Of a stretch of 64,000 bases of DNA, positions 16,584 through 26,429 are shown piece after piece (the first letter of the stretch is position 1; the number at the start of each line of letters is the position of its first letter). This DNA comes from AWTP1-13 sp963820375. Lineage in GTDB: Bacteria > Pseudomonadota > Alphaproteobacteria > Rhizobiales > Hyphomicrobiaceae. The DNA lies in the NCBI GenBank assembly GCA_963820375.1, contig CAWFZX010000006.1:134621-198620 (forward strand). Direction: 5' to 3'. A model generated the notes under the pieces. That model had not been told where the DNA came from. It saw only the letters and a list, made by a program, of their open reading frames with translations, and made no database searches. The position numbers were made by a program, and so were the translations under genes.

Positions 16584-17876
16584 ATGCCGGATACGCCGAA
16601 TACCGCACCGGGTTTCTCGACGCTGTCCATCCATGCCGGCGCCGCGCCCGATCCGTCGACGGGCGCGCGCGTGACGCCGATTTACCAGACCACCTCCTAT
16701 GTCTTTAACGACGTAGACCACGCCGCCTCGCTGTTTGGCCTGGAGGCGTTCGGCAATATCTACACGCGCATCGGTGGGCCCACCCAGAGCGTCCTGGAAC
16801 AGCGCATTGCCGCCCTCGAAGACGGCACCGCCGCCCTTGCCGTCGCCTCGGGGCACGCGGCGCAGGCCTTGGTGTTCCACACCCTCTTGGAGCCGGGCGA
16901 TGAGTTCGTGGCAGGCCGGCAGCTCTACGGCGGCTCCGTCAACCAGTTCAACCACTCCTTCAAGAAGTTCGACTGGCGCGTCAACTGGGCGGACGCCACC
17001 GACCCCGCCAGCTTTGCAAAAGCCGTCACGCCGAAGACCAAGGCGATCTTTTGCGAGTCGATTGCCAATCCCGGCGGCATCATTGTCGATCTGCCGGCCA
17101 TTGCGGCCATCGCCCGCAAGGCCGGGGTGCCGTTCATCGTCGACAACACACTGGCGACGCCCTATCTGTGTCGGCCGAAGGATTTCGGCGCCGATATCAT
17201 CGTGCATTCCTTGACCAAGTTCCTTGGCGGGCACGGCAATTCGATCGGCGGGGCGATCGTCGACTGCGGCACCTACGATTGGCTTGGCGCCAAGCAGAAA
17301 TACGCAACGCTCGTCGATCCAAACCCAAGCTACAACGGCCTGCGCCTGGCCGAGACCTTCGGCAATTTCGCCTTCGCCATCGCCTGCCGCGTCATGGGGT
17401 TACGCGACCTGGGGCCGGCGATCTCGCCCTTCAATGCCTTTTTGATCCTGACCGGCATCGAGACTTTGCCGCTGCGCATGGCAAAGCACTGCGAAAACGC
17501 CATCGCCGTTGCCAAACATCTGGAGAAGCACAAAAAGATCGAATGGGTGAACTACGCGGGTTTGCCCAAGAACCGCTACCATGCGCTGGCCGGCAAGATC
17601 TGCCCCAAGGGGGCGGGCAGCGTCTTTACCTTCGGTGTCAAGGGCGGTTACGAGGCGGGCGTCAAGCTCGTCTCCAACGTCAAGCTGTTTTCCCATCTTG
17701 CCAATATCGGCGATGTGCGCAGCCTGATCATCCATCCGGCTTCGACGACGCATCGCCAACTCACCGACGAGCAGCGCACCGCCGCCGGTGCCGGACCGGA
17801 TGTGGTACGCGTCTCGATCGGCATCGAGGACGCCGCCGATATCATCGCCGATCTGGAACAGGCGCTCGCGGCCTGA
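16584..17876 (+). CDS. metY: O-acetylhomoserine aminocarboxypropyltransferase
   Basis: 430 residues of the Cys/Met-metabolism PLP family. Visible are LSIHAGAAPDPSTGARVTPI, YTRIGGPTQSVLEQRIAALE, SGHAAQ, VDNTLATPYLCRPKDFGADI and the PLP lysine in HSLTKFLGGHG. It makes homocysteine from O-acetylhomoserine and sulfide, and some forms use cysteine synthase chemistry. AAGGAG at 16572 precedes the ATG at 16584. It is convergent with the threonine-dehydratase-like gene. Confidence 0.93.
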   Translation: MPDTPNTAPGFSTLSIHAGAAPDPSTGARVTPIYQTTSYVFNDVDHAASLFGLEAFGNIYTRIGGPTQSVLEQRIAALEDGTAALAVASGHAAQALVFHTLLEPGDEFVAGRQLYGGSVNQFNHSFKKFDWRVNWADATDPASFAKAVTPKTKAIFCESIANPGGIIVDLPAIAAIARKAGVPFIVDNTLATPYLCRPKDFGADIIVHSLTKFLGGHGNSIGGAIVDCGTYDWLGAKQKYATLVDPNPSYNGLRLAETFGNFAFAIACRVMGLRDLGPAISPFNAFLILTGIETLPLRMAKHCENAIAVAKHLEKHKKIEWVNYAGLPKNRYHALAGKICPKGAGSVFTFGVKGGYEAGVKLVSNVKLFSHLANIGDVRSLIIHPASTTHRQLTDEQRTAAGAGPDVVRVSIGIEDAADIIADLEQALAA

Positions 17877-17886
17877 GAGGCGGCCG

Positions 17887-17919
17887 ATCTGGGGCCCATC
17901 TAGGGCCCATCTAGGGCCC
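17887..17919. repeat. Three tandem 11-bp copies ATCTRGGGCCC
   Basis: Copies at 17887-17897, 17898-17908 and 17909-17919 (first has G, the others A, at position 5). The threonine-dehydratase stop codon (complement 17911-17913) lies inside the third copy, so the duplication reaches the gene's very end. Confidence 0.75.
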
Positions 17920-18885
17920 TGGCGTCTGCCCCGCCAGGACATTGGCGAACAGCTCGCGATCGATGTTGCCACCGCTCAGGATCAGGCCGACCCGCTTGCC
18001 CAGCATGCTGCTGCGCTCCTTGATGAGGGCGGCTAGCGGGGCGGCGCCGGCGCCTTCGGCCAGGTTGTGGGTGTCGACATAGTAGGCGCGGATCGCATCG
18101 GCAATTTCCTCCTCCGTGACGCGGATCACGCGCGCTGCACCGCGGCGGATGATCTCGACCGGCTCCGCCACCGGCACGCGGCAAGCCAGGCCGTCGGCAA
18201 AGGTGGCAGCCGAGTTGGTATTGACGAGCTGGCCTTGTGCAACCGACAAGGCAACGGCCGGCGCCGCTTCTGCCACCACGCCGATGATCTCGGTCTTGAG
18301 GCCCAACAGGTCGCGCACCGAAATGAGGCCGCAGATTCCCGATCCCATGCCGATCGGGGCGTAGATGGCATCCAGGTGCGGAACCGCCTGCAACAGCTCC
18401 AGCGCATAGGTGGCGACGCCTTTCACCAGCTCGGCGTGGAAGGATGGTACGTAGTGGTAGCCGTGCTCGTCGGCATAGCGTGCCGCATGCGGCCGACATT
18501 CGTCGAAATCGGCGCCGATCACGATCAGCTCGGCAGCCAGGGCCTGCATGGCCGCATTCTTTTCGTTGGAGTTGCCGCGTGGCACGAAGATGGTACACGC
18601 CAGGCCAGCGCGCGCCGCGGCCAGCGCGATGGATTGGCCATGGTTGCCGCGCGTTGCCGTAACCACGCCCCTGCAGCGCTGGTCGCTCTGTTTCAGGGCG
18701 GCCATGTAGGTCACGCCACCCCTCACCTTGAAGGCACCGATCGGCGTGTGGTTCTCGTGCTTGACCCACACCTGCGCGCCGGTGCGTTTGGCCAGCAGCG
18801 GCCAGGCATGCTGCGGCGTCGGCGGTACGACGCTGCGCACGAGTGGGACGGCCGCTTCAAGCTCTGCCAGCGTAAAAAGTGCCAT
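17911..18885 (-). CDS. Threonine dehydratase-like PLP lyase (no regulatory domain)
   Basis: 324 residues of fold-type II PLP enzyme. PLP lysine in HTPIGAFKVRGG, TATRGNHGQSIA, the glycine loop GMGSGICG, and C-terminal LSGGNIDREL. It lacks the C-terminal ACT/regulatory domain of biosynthetic IlvA, so it is of the catabolic type; serine, threonine or 3-hydroxyaspartate could be substrates. It lies 59 bp downstream of the hydroxyacid dehydrogenase gene on the same strand. Confidence 0.85.
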   Translation of the reverse strand: MALFTLAELEAAVPLVRSVVPPTPQHAWPLLAKRTGAQVWVKHENHTPIGAFKVRGGVTYMAALKQSDQRCRGVVTATRGNHGQSIALAAARAGLACTIFVPRGNSNEKNAAMQALAAELIVIGADFDECRPHAARYADEHGYHYVPSFHAELVKGVATYALELLQAVPHLDAIYAPIGMGSGICGLISVRDLLGLKTEIIGVVAEAAPAVALSVAQGQLVNTNSAATFADGLACRVPVAEPVEIIRRGAARVIRVTEEEIADAIRAYYVDTHNLAEGAGAAPLAALIKERSSMLGKRVGLILSGGNIDRELFANVLAGQTPGP

Positions 18886-18944
18886 GCGCTTGCCTTTTCT
18901 TCGATGCTGCCGATCGCAATGCTGCTGGAGTTTGTGCGCGCGGT

Positions 18945-19937
18945 CTAGCCGTGCGCTGCCTCGCGGGGCAGGTCGACCAGGTGTTCGACCGGCTCGCCCC
19001 GCCAGTAGCGCTGCAGGTTGGCGAACACAAAGGCCATCTTTGCCATAAAGGCATCGCGCGTGCCCGCCGAGATGTGCGGTGTGAGGACGACGTTGCGGAA
19101 GCGATAGAGCGGGTGGTCGGGCAACGGCGGCTCGGGGTCGAACACGTCGAGAGCGGCACCGGCGAGATGCCCGCTCTCCAGCGCTGCGACGAGAGCTGCC
19201 TCGTCGAGCACACCGCCGCGGCAAGTATTGATGAGATAGGCCCCCGGGCGCATGCGCTGGAGCGTGTCGCGGTTGATGATTTTGCGGGTCGCCGGCGTCA
19301 CCGGTACGTGCAGCGTCAGGATTTCAGAACGCGCCAACAGCTCCTGCAAGCTGACGGGCTCGACGCCAAGCTCGGCCTCTAGCGCCGGCGGCATGGCCAG
19401 GATGTCGCAATAGCTGACGTCGACGTCGAACGGCCGCAGCCGCCGTGCTACCGCCTTGCCGATGCGGCCGAGACCGAGGATGCCGATGCTGCGCCCGGCC
19501 AGATCGCGGGTGACCGGCCGGATGGCATTGACGTGGAAGCGGCCCTGGCGCAGCTCGCTGTCGGCGTAGGGCAGCATCCGCAGCACCGAGAGCATGAACA
19601 TGATGGTCTGCTCGGCCACGCTTTCCGCCGTGCCGCCGGGGGTGAGCGCCAGGGGAATATTGCGCTTGGCCAGGGCCTGCCAGGCCACGGTGTCGTGGTA
19701 GCCCACCCCTTGGTGGTGGACAAAGGCGAGCTGGGGTGCGGCGGCAACCAGCTCTTCGCCGAAGCGCGTGGCGGCGACGATCACCGCATCGACGTCGGCC
19801 AGTTTTCGTTTGCGCTCGGCGTCGTCGTCATGCTCGAGCGTCAGCAACTCGACGTCATCGCCGGCCGCCGCCCGGATCATGGCGTAGAGAGCTTCCTCCC
19901 CGTGGCTGTTGTAGAACACACGCTTGCGATTGCGCAT
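18945..19937 (-). CDS. D-2-hydroxyacid dehydrogenase
   Basis: 330 residues. NAD site GILGLGRIGKAVARRL; catalytic Arg in NTCRGGVLDEAAL; Glu in FDPEPPLPDHPLYRF; His in LTPHISAGT. The family reduces 2-oxoacids or oxidises D-2-hydroxyacids. Next to a threonine-type dehydratase that yields 2-oxoacids, it may reduce the product; that coupling is inference. Divergent from the maleate-isomerase-like gene. Confidence 0.9.
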   Translation of the reverse strand: MRNRKRVFYNSHGEEALYAMIRAAAGDDVELLTLEHDDDAERKRKLADVDAVIVAATRFGEELVAAAPQLAFVHHQGVGYHDTVAWQALAKRNIPLALTPGGTAESVAEQTIMFMLSVLRMLPYADSELRQGRFHVNAIRPVTRDLAGRSIGILGLGRIGKAVARRLRPFDVDVSYCDILAMPPALEAELGVEPVSLQELLARSEILTLHVPVTPATRKIINRDTLQRMRPGAYLINTCRGGVLDEAALVAALESGHLAGAALDVFDPEPPLPDHPLYRFRNVVLTPHISAGTRDAFMAKMAFVFANLQRYWRGEPVEHLVDLPREAAHG

Positions 19938-20052
19938 CGCCCTTCCCTTCGCTGTATTGCCGTAGGCCTGAAGGCCCGATCTCGGTTAGTCTCCCTGATC
20001 GCCATGCAACAATGGCGCGCAAAACGCACGGGCTGCTCACAGGAGACAACTC

Positions 20053-20799
20053 ATGCCAGACGTTTTGGGCTGGCGGCGTACGTTCGGCGTCTTAGCCCCA
20101 TCAACCAACACCGTCGTACAACCCGACTTCGATGATATGCGCCCTGCCGGCGTCACCAACCACTACAGCCGCATCTTCACGCCAAACGTCAAGGGCCTAA
20201 GCAACGAGACGTTCCGCGCCGGCATTGCGACCATCAGCAGCAACGTCTTGGATGCGCTCCACAGCGTCATGACCTGCGAGCCCGACCACCTGGTGATGGG
20301 CATGTCCGGCATCACGTTCCTGGGGGGCATCAAGGGCGCGGACGCGTTTGTGCGCCAGATCGAGGACACCGCCGGCATCCGCATTACGATCGGCAGCCAT
20401 GCCGCGGCGGCAGCGCTCAGGGCTTATGGCGCTATTTCTCGGATCGCGATCCTTTCGCCCTACTGGCCGGTCATGAACGAGGAGGTGAAGCGCTACTTTA
20501 CGGACGCCGGCTTCCAGGTCGTACGCGATCTGGCCATGCAATGTACGTCCTGGACCGCAATTGCGGCGGTGCCGCCGGCGCAATGCCGCGATGCTTTACG
20601 GCGGCTGGACGGCGATGACGTCGATGCCATCGTTCAGGTCGGCACCAATCTTTCCATGCTGCGATTGGCGGCCGCGGCCGAACTGTGGCTCGGCAAGCCC
20701 GTTGTGGCCATCAATGCCGCCACCTACTGGCATGCGCTGCGCAGCAATGATATTCGCGAGCCGATCGCCGGCTTCGGGAGGTTCATGGAGGCGTTCTGA
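20053..20799 (+). CDS. Maleate isomerase / arylmalonate decarboxylase-like protein lacking both catalytic cysteines
   Basis: 248 residues beginning LGWRRTFGVLAPSTNTVVQP, with SNETFRAG, the first-site loop VMGMSGITFLGG and the second-site loop IVQVGTNLSML. In Asp/Glu racemase-superfamily isomerases each loop normally carries a Cys; here they have Ser/Gly. So cis-trans isomerisation by a Cys mechanism is unlikely; a decarboxylase or other role is possible. It is upstream of the Baeyer-Villiger monooxygenase gene, same strand, 153 bp apart. Confidence 0.75.
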   Translation: MPDVLGWRRTFGVLAPSTNTVVQPDFDDMRPAGVTNHYSRIFTPNVKGLSNETFRAGIATISSNVLDALHSVMTCEPDHLVMGMSGITFLGGIKGADAFVRQIEDTAGIRITIGSHAAAAALRAYGAISRIAILSPYWPVMNEEVKRYFTDAGFQVVRDLAMQCTSWTAIAAVPPAQCRDALRRLDGDDVDAIVQVGTNLSMLRLAAAAELWLGKPVVAINAATYWHALRSNDIREPIAGFGRFMEAF

Positions 20800-20826
20800 A
20801 CGCCGCCGGAGACCAAGGGCGACATG

Positions 20827-20886
20827 GGCCAGCCAACTCGGCCAACACTGTTGGCCAATGCTATCTTGGCCAACGCTCTTGGCCAG
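20827..20886 (+). repeat. Five GGCCA-centred repeats with 13-15 bp spacing
   Basis: GGCCA begins at 20827, 20840, 20853, 20868 and 20881, the later ones within TTGGCCAA palindromes. They fill the spacer before the monooxygenase start. It could be a decayed tandem duplication or an array of protein-binding half sites. Confidence 0.5.
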
Positions 20887-20952
20887 CTATTTGGGGCAGC
20901 GATCTTGCAGCTCGAGAAGGGCTCAGGAGCAGGAAAAGGACCAAAACGGGAT

Positions 20953-22575
<1,623 letters not shown>

Positions 22576-22593
22576 AGCTGGAGCGGCCGTGCC

Positions 22594-24222
22594 CTAGCGG
22601 AACCCGCCTACGCGCCCGGCCTGTTCGGAAATCACCCGGGCGTTGTCGAGATCTGGCGTCCCGGCCGGTTCGCCCTTGATCAACACCTTGGGGCTCGACC
22701 AAACCGGCAGCCGCGGACAGCCGCCGCAACTTGCCTTGTAACTCATGATGTCGCGCCATTTGGTGCCGTTCACAAAACCATGGCCGTAGGGGAACGGCGT
22801 CATATTCTTGTCGATCGAGGTGTCGTGCCGTGCGCCGATGAGGTGGCCGATCTCGTGGGCCAGCGAATAGGACGAGGCGGCACATTCATGGTGCACGACC
22901 GCAAAGGCGTCGCTGGCATCGGCGAACACGCGCGTTGCTAGTCCGCATCCGCTGGCGTCATCGACGATGAGTACCACCACGTCGGCATGATGCCTCTCGC
23001 GCAGCCCGTGCACCTCCTCCATAAAGCCGTCGCCCTTGTCGACCATGCGATAGAGGTGGTCGAAGTGCTCCCCATCCTTGTCTTCGGCATAGTCGGTCTG
23101 GTAGGCGTGCACGAGCCTCAGCTTGACGTTGCCGAGGTTGCTCATGCGGAAGGACTCGTTTCCCTCTTCGATGGCAAGATCGATGAGTTCACGTTTGACG
23201 TCCGCATAGTTGCTGGCCGTCTTTTGGGTGAAGGCGACGAGCACGTCGATGACGATGTCCTTGCCGTGTGGCGCGGCTTTCGCCTTGGCTAAGGCGCCTT
23301 TGCCGGCGTTGGCGGCGGCCATCTTCGGCGGCTGTTTCCTGCTCTGCGGCAACGGCGGACGCAGCAGGGCGGTCAACGGCCGCAGCATGCTGGCGTCGCC
23401 TTGCTGGATCAGCGGGTCATCGCGCAGGTTGGGGTCGTTGTTGCGCATGCGCGCCGGCATCGGCGCATGTTCCTGCGGCATGCGATCCTCGCCCATCTCG
23501 ACGACGGCATGCATCTCGCCGCCCATGTGTCGGATGGAATAGATGCGCCCCTCGTGCTGGACCGTGCCGGCCATTTTTCCGCCCGGCCACCACATCAGCG
23601 TGGCCGGCGCATCGGTGCCGTCGACGGTGCCGCGCCAGACGCACATGGTGGGTTTGACGTCGACGCTGGCGCGGGTGATGGTCAACACCTTGTCGGCGCT
23701 GAGCCTGACGATGATCTTTGCCGCGTCGTGTGCGGCCGCCGGCGTGTTGGCATCCTTGTCTTTGGTGAGCGCGTATTCGACGGTTGGGGCGCGCGGCGCC
23801 ATCATCATGCCGACCCCCATGCTGGCGCGGGAGGCCTTGGCGAGATCCATCATCGACTTTTGCTTGTCGTCCATCTGCATGTCGGCCGGGGGGGAGTGGA
23901 AGACGTGGTTCCAGTCGCCGCCCAGCTGATCCACGCCCACGCCGTGTTGCGCGGCGGCCTTTTTGACGGCCTCGACGTTGCGCTTGGGGACCGCCCACAT
24001 TTCGGTCTTGGTGAGGGTCAAGACCTGGCCCTTGGCCTTGCCGGCGTGGCGTTTGATGGCATTGTAGAGCGCCGAGCCCTGCGGCGGCAGCTTCGACATA
24101 ATAAGCGGCACGCGCTCCTGGTCGTCCTGGGCAAGGGCCGGGGGCACGGCCTGGGCGAGGAGAGAGCCAGCCAGTGCCGCCGCACCGGCAACGCGCAAAC
24201 CGGCAACGCGCAAGCTGATCAT
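22594..24222 (-). CDS. Secreted metzincin metallopeptidase 1
   Basis: 542 residues. Signal peptide about 1-31 (LRVAGAAALAGSLLAQAVPPALA). The N-terminal half is a prodomain-like region. The catalytic domain carries the full metzincin motif HEIGHLIGARHD (456-467) and the Met-turn DIMSY (491-495), followed by a CGGC pair. It is a zinc endopeptidase exported from the cytoplasm, substrate unknown. It is a clear paralogue of the gene at 29219-30850: the two share LRDDPLIQQGDAS-type, VKRELIDLAIEE-type and VWSSPKVLIKGE-type blocks. A 15-bp tandem duplication lies in the signal-peptide codons. Confidence 0.85.
   Translation of the reverse strand: MISLRVAGLRVAGAAALAGSLLAQAVPPALAQDDQERVPLIMSKLPPQGSALYNAIKRHAGKAKGQVLTLTKTEMWAVPKRNVEAVKKAAAQHGVGVDQLGGDWNHVFHSPPADMQMDDKQKSMMDLAKASRASMGVGMMMAPRAPTVEYALTKDKDANTPAAAHDAAKIIVRLSADKVLTITRASVDVKPTMCVWRGTVDGTDAPATLMWWPGGKMAGTVQHEGRIYSIRHMGGEMHAVVEMGEDRMPQEHAPMPARMRNNDPNLRDDPLIQQGDASMLRPLTALLRPPLPQSRKQPPKMAAANAGKGALAKAKAAPHGKDIVIDVLVAFTQKTASNYADVKRELIDLAIEEGNESFRMSNLGNVKLRLVHAYQTDYAEDKDGEHFDHLYRMVDKGDGFMEEVHGLRERHHADVVVLIVDDASGCGLATRVFADASDAFAVVHHECAASSYSLAHEIGHLIGARHDTSIDKNMTPFPYGHGFVNGTKWRDIMSYKASCGGCPRLPVWSSPKVLIKGEPAGTPDLDNARVISEQAGRVGGFR
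24185..24214 (-). repeat. 15-bp tandem duplication in the metzincin 1 signal peptide
   Basis: Copies CCGGCAACGCGCAA(A/G) at 24185-24199 and 24200-24214 encode the repeated LRVAG. It is in frame (5 codons) and so only lengthens the signal's basic region. Confidence 0.8.
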
Positions 24223-24277
24223 CGACGCAACCTCGCTTTAGCGATGCAACTGTTGGGCTTGAGCTGGCAAGCAGGCC

Positions 24278-25024
24278 TCATCGGGATGGCTCCCCGCCGG
24301 GGCGACCGACGGCCATCAGCTTGCCGATGAAGGCGAGCGGACCCGTCGGCGTGCCCGTGGCGGAACCTCCGTCTGGCTCCTGGCTGACGGCAAGGGTGGC
24401 GTTGAGGAGGGATGCCGGCGAGAAAGGCGCCGGACAGGGCGCCGTCAGCGCTTCCGGGCCGGCGAGGACGCCGAGTGCTTCCGGGGCTGGTACCCCCTCG
24501 CGCATGATCCAAAGTTGATAGTTGCGCCCCGGTCGCGGCTGCGCCGTGACCGCGCGGGCGGTGATCTTGCAGGCGTTGAGGTCGACCCTGACCACAAACG
24601 CTGGGTTCATCATCTCGTCTGCGGTGGAGGTGCCGGCGGCGCGATAAAGCTCCGCCACCAACAGCGTCGGCTCGACAATGCGCTCATGCAGAAACCAGCC
24701 CACGGCGAGGCCCACGCAAGCTGCCAGTGCCGTGGCGGCGGCGGCAATGCTGCGCCAGCGCCGGGCATGGCGACGCAGCAAGGCCACTTCGGCGGATCGC
24801 GGAGCCGAAATGCGATTGAGGATGGCGTCGAAAAGCTGCGCCGGCGGCTCTACCTCTGGGACCTGCTGGCTCAACGGTGCCAGCCGCCGCTCCCAGGCGC
24901 CGATGGCCGTGGCCAATGCCGGATCGCGACGCCGGCGCACGTCGACCGCCGAGCGTTCGCTGGGATCCAGGGAGCCGAGCACGTACTCGGCCGCCAATCC
25001 GTCGATATCGTCTTCCTCAGTCAT
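24278..25024 (-). CDS. Anti-sigma factor, RskA-like membrane protein
   Basis: 248 residues. The N-terminal cytoplasmic part has IDGLAAEYVLGSLDPSERSAVD, typical of ECF anti-sigma proteins. One transmembrane span lies at about 92-112 (RSIAAAATALAACVGLAVGWF). The outside domain has NYQLWIM and LAVSQEPDGGS, the anti-sigma-K/RskA pattern. It would sequester the adjacent ECF sigma and release it on envelope stress. Its ATG overlaps the sigma stop, so they are coupled. The start at 25024 is chosen over 25069. Confidence 0.88.
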   Translation of the reverse strand: MTEEDDIDGLAAEYVLGSLDPSERSAVDVRRRRDPALATAIGAWERRLAPLSQQVPEVEPPAQLFDAILNRISAPRSAEVALLRRHARRWRSIAAAATALAACVGLAVGWFLHERIVEPTLLVAELYRAAGTSTADEMMNPAFVVRVDLNACKITARAVTAQPRPGRNYQLWIMREGVPAPEALGVLAGPEALTAPCPAPFSPASLLNATLAVSQEPDGGSATGTPTGPLAFIGKLMAVGRPGGEPSR

Positions 25025-25566
25025 TGACCAAGACAGCTCTTGATCTGCTCCAGGCTGCGACGCAGCCACGTTTTTACGGTTGGGACGGGGCGGTTCAGCC
25101 GACGAGCGATGTCCTCGCGGGTCAAACCGTAGTAGTAGGCGAGTAACACTATCTCCCTCTTTTCAGGTTCGAGCTCGTTCAGGCAGGCATACAGCCGGCG
25201 CATTTCCTCCAGTTGCTCGTAGTTGGCGCTGGGATCGTCCTCGCCGGGCAATTGCAGCAGTTGCGGGCTCTCCTCCAGCGATACCATCGTCTTACGTTTG
25301 GCCTCGTCCAGGGCGCGGTTGCGGGCAATGGTTGCCAGCCACGTGATCGGTGAGCTGGCCGCGGGGTCGTAGTCGACTGCGTTTTGCCACACGCGAACAT
25401 AGACTTCTTGCAAGACTTCATCCGCCAGATCGCGGCGCCCTAAGATACGGACGACGATGCCATAAAGTTTCAGTGAGGTGGCCGCATAGACGGCTTTAAA
25501 GGCAGCCTGATCGCCCTGGGCCACACGCCCGAGCGCCTCGATCAGCTGCTGCCTGGACAAGGGCAT
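25021..25566 (-). CDS. ECF RNA polymerase sigma factor
   Basis: 181 residues. Sigma region 2 in YAATSLKLYGIVVRILG and ADEVLQEVYVRVW with the -10 binding WLATIARNRALDEAKR; region 4 in LNELEPEKREIVLLAYYYG and TREDIARRLNRPVPTVKTWL. It directs polymerase to a dedicated promoter set, probably including envelope genes near it. It overlaps its anti-sigma gene by 4 bp. No obvious copy of its own promoter could be defined. Confidence 0.92.
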   Translation of the reverse strand: MPLSRQQLIEALGRVAQGDQAAFKAVYAATSLKLYGIVVRILGRRDLADEVLQEVYVRVWQNAVDYDPAASSPITWLATIARNRALDEAKRKTMVSLEESPQLLQLPGEDDPSANYEQLEEMRRLYACLNELEPEKREIVLLAYYYGLTREDIARRLNRPVPTVKTWLRRSLEQIKSCLGQ

Positions 25567-25896
25567 GTCGTTTATCTCGCCGCACCCTCTTTTTGAGGCG
25601 AAACGCCGCGCACGCAAGCTGTGACCAGATTGACGACAGGTCAAGCGCCGCGCGCGTCCCGCGTTTGCCAACGAACATTTTCCCTAGGCAATGGTGGGCC
25701 AAAATCGGGCTTTTTGGCTTGTTGCAGAGGCCTCTAGGCAGGTGGCCCCGCCCACCATGATGTGCATCAGCGTACGCATTTTTTGCCTGGACTTTGAAAC
25801 CTTTTTGGCGCTGACTCGTATCTGCACACAGCGAGCGACGAAAGACGCGTCGCTGCTCCTGATCGGGAGATCATTGGCAGTTATAGGGAGATCGAT
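25567..25896. other. Divergent regulatory spacer between the ECF sigma gene and the small secreted protein gene
   Basis: No convincing ORF. It contains a perfect inverted repeat TTGAC-GACAG-GTCAA (25630-25644), and AGGGAG before the downstream ATG at 25897. The sigma promoter must lie here. I could not identify a reliable -35/-10 pair. Confidence 0.5.
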
Positions 25897-26208
25897 ATGA
25901 AGCGTTTTGCACTTGCTTTCGTTGCCGTTGCTGCGCTGAGCGCTCCAGCTTTGGCAGCTGACTGCGCGAAGGACTACAAGGCATTCTGGGACAATCTCGA
26001 CCGCTCGCGGATGGCAAAGATGTCGCCCGAGCAATTCGCCGATCTGAGCCGCACGGCTCTGCGCGGCTACGACGCCTGCAACGCCGGTGACGAGCGGTTC
26101 TCGGCGAATAACTTCTTCAAGGAGCTCGATAAGGTCGGTCCGAACTCGAAGGCCTCCGACATCTTCAAGAGCGGCGCTTTTGCGGCACCCGGCGCAAAGA
26201 AGAAGTAA
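25897..26208 (+). CDS. Small secreted protein of unknown function
   Basis: 103 residues. Signal peptide about 1-21 (MKRFALAFVAVAALSAPALA). The mature part is about 82 residues, mostly charged and helical, with two cysteines (C23, C61) that could pair, and ends in KKK. AGGGAG precedes the ATG. It is followed by a strong terminator at 26237. Its place beside the ECF sigma pair and the protease genes suggests an envelope role. No family recognised. Confidence 0.8.
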   Translation: MKRFALAFVAVAALSAPALAADCAKDYKAFWDNLDRSRMAKMSPEQFADLSRTALRGYDACNAGDERFSANNFFKELDKVGPNSKASDIFKSGAFAAPGAKKK

Positions 26209-26236
26209 GCCCATCTTTTTGTAAATTCGACACGAC

Positions 26237-26273
26237 CTGCGGGCGCCGATGGCTCGGCGCCCGCAGTTTGCGT
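26237..26273 (+). terminator. Rho-independent terminator
   Basis: Perfect 13-bp stem CTGCGGGCGCCGA / TCGGCGCCCGCAG with a TGGC loop, followed by TTTGCGTTT. It ends the small secreted protein transcript. Confidence 0.85.
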
Positions 26274-26429
26274 TTGCCTGCCTCCTTTTCCGGCCCGACG
26301 GCACACCCACCCCGGCTGCCCAAGCCCTTCAAAGTTTACGCTAATTGCGGCGGCAGCGCTGCAAGCCTATCGACGCTCGGGGGCGCAAGAGGTAGCTTGA
26401 GGCGCAAATCCCTGGCCGAGGAGTGCTGG

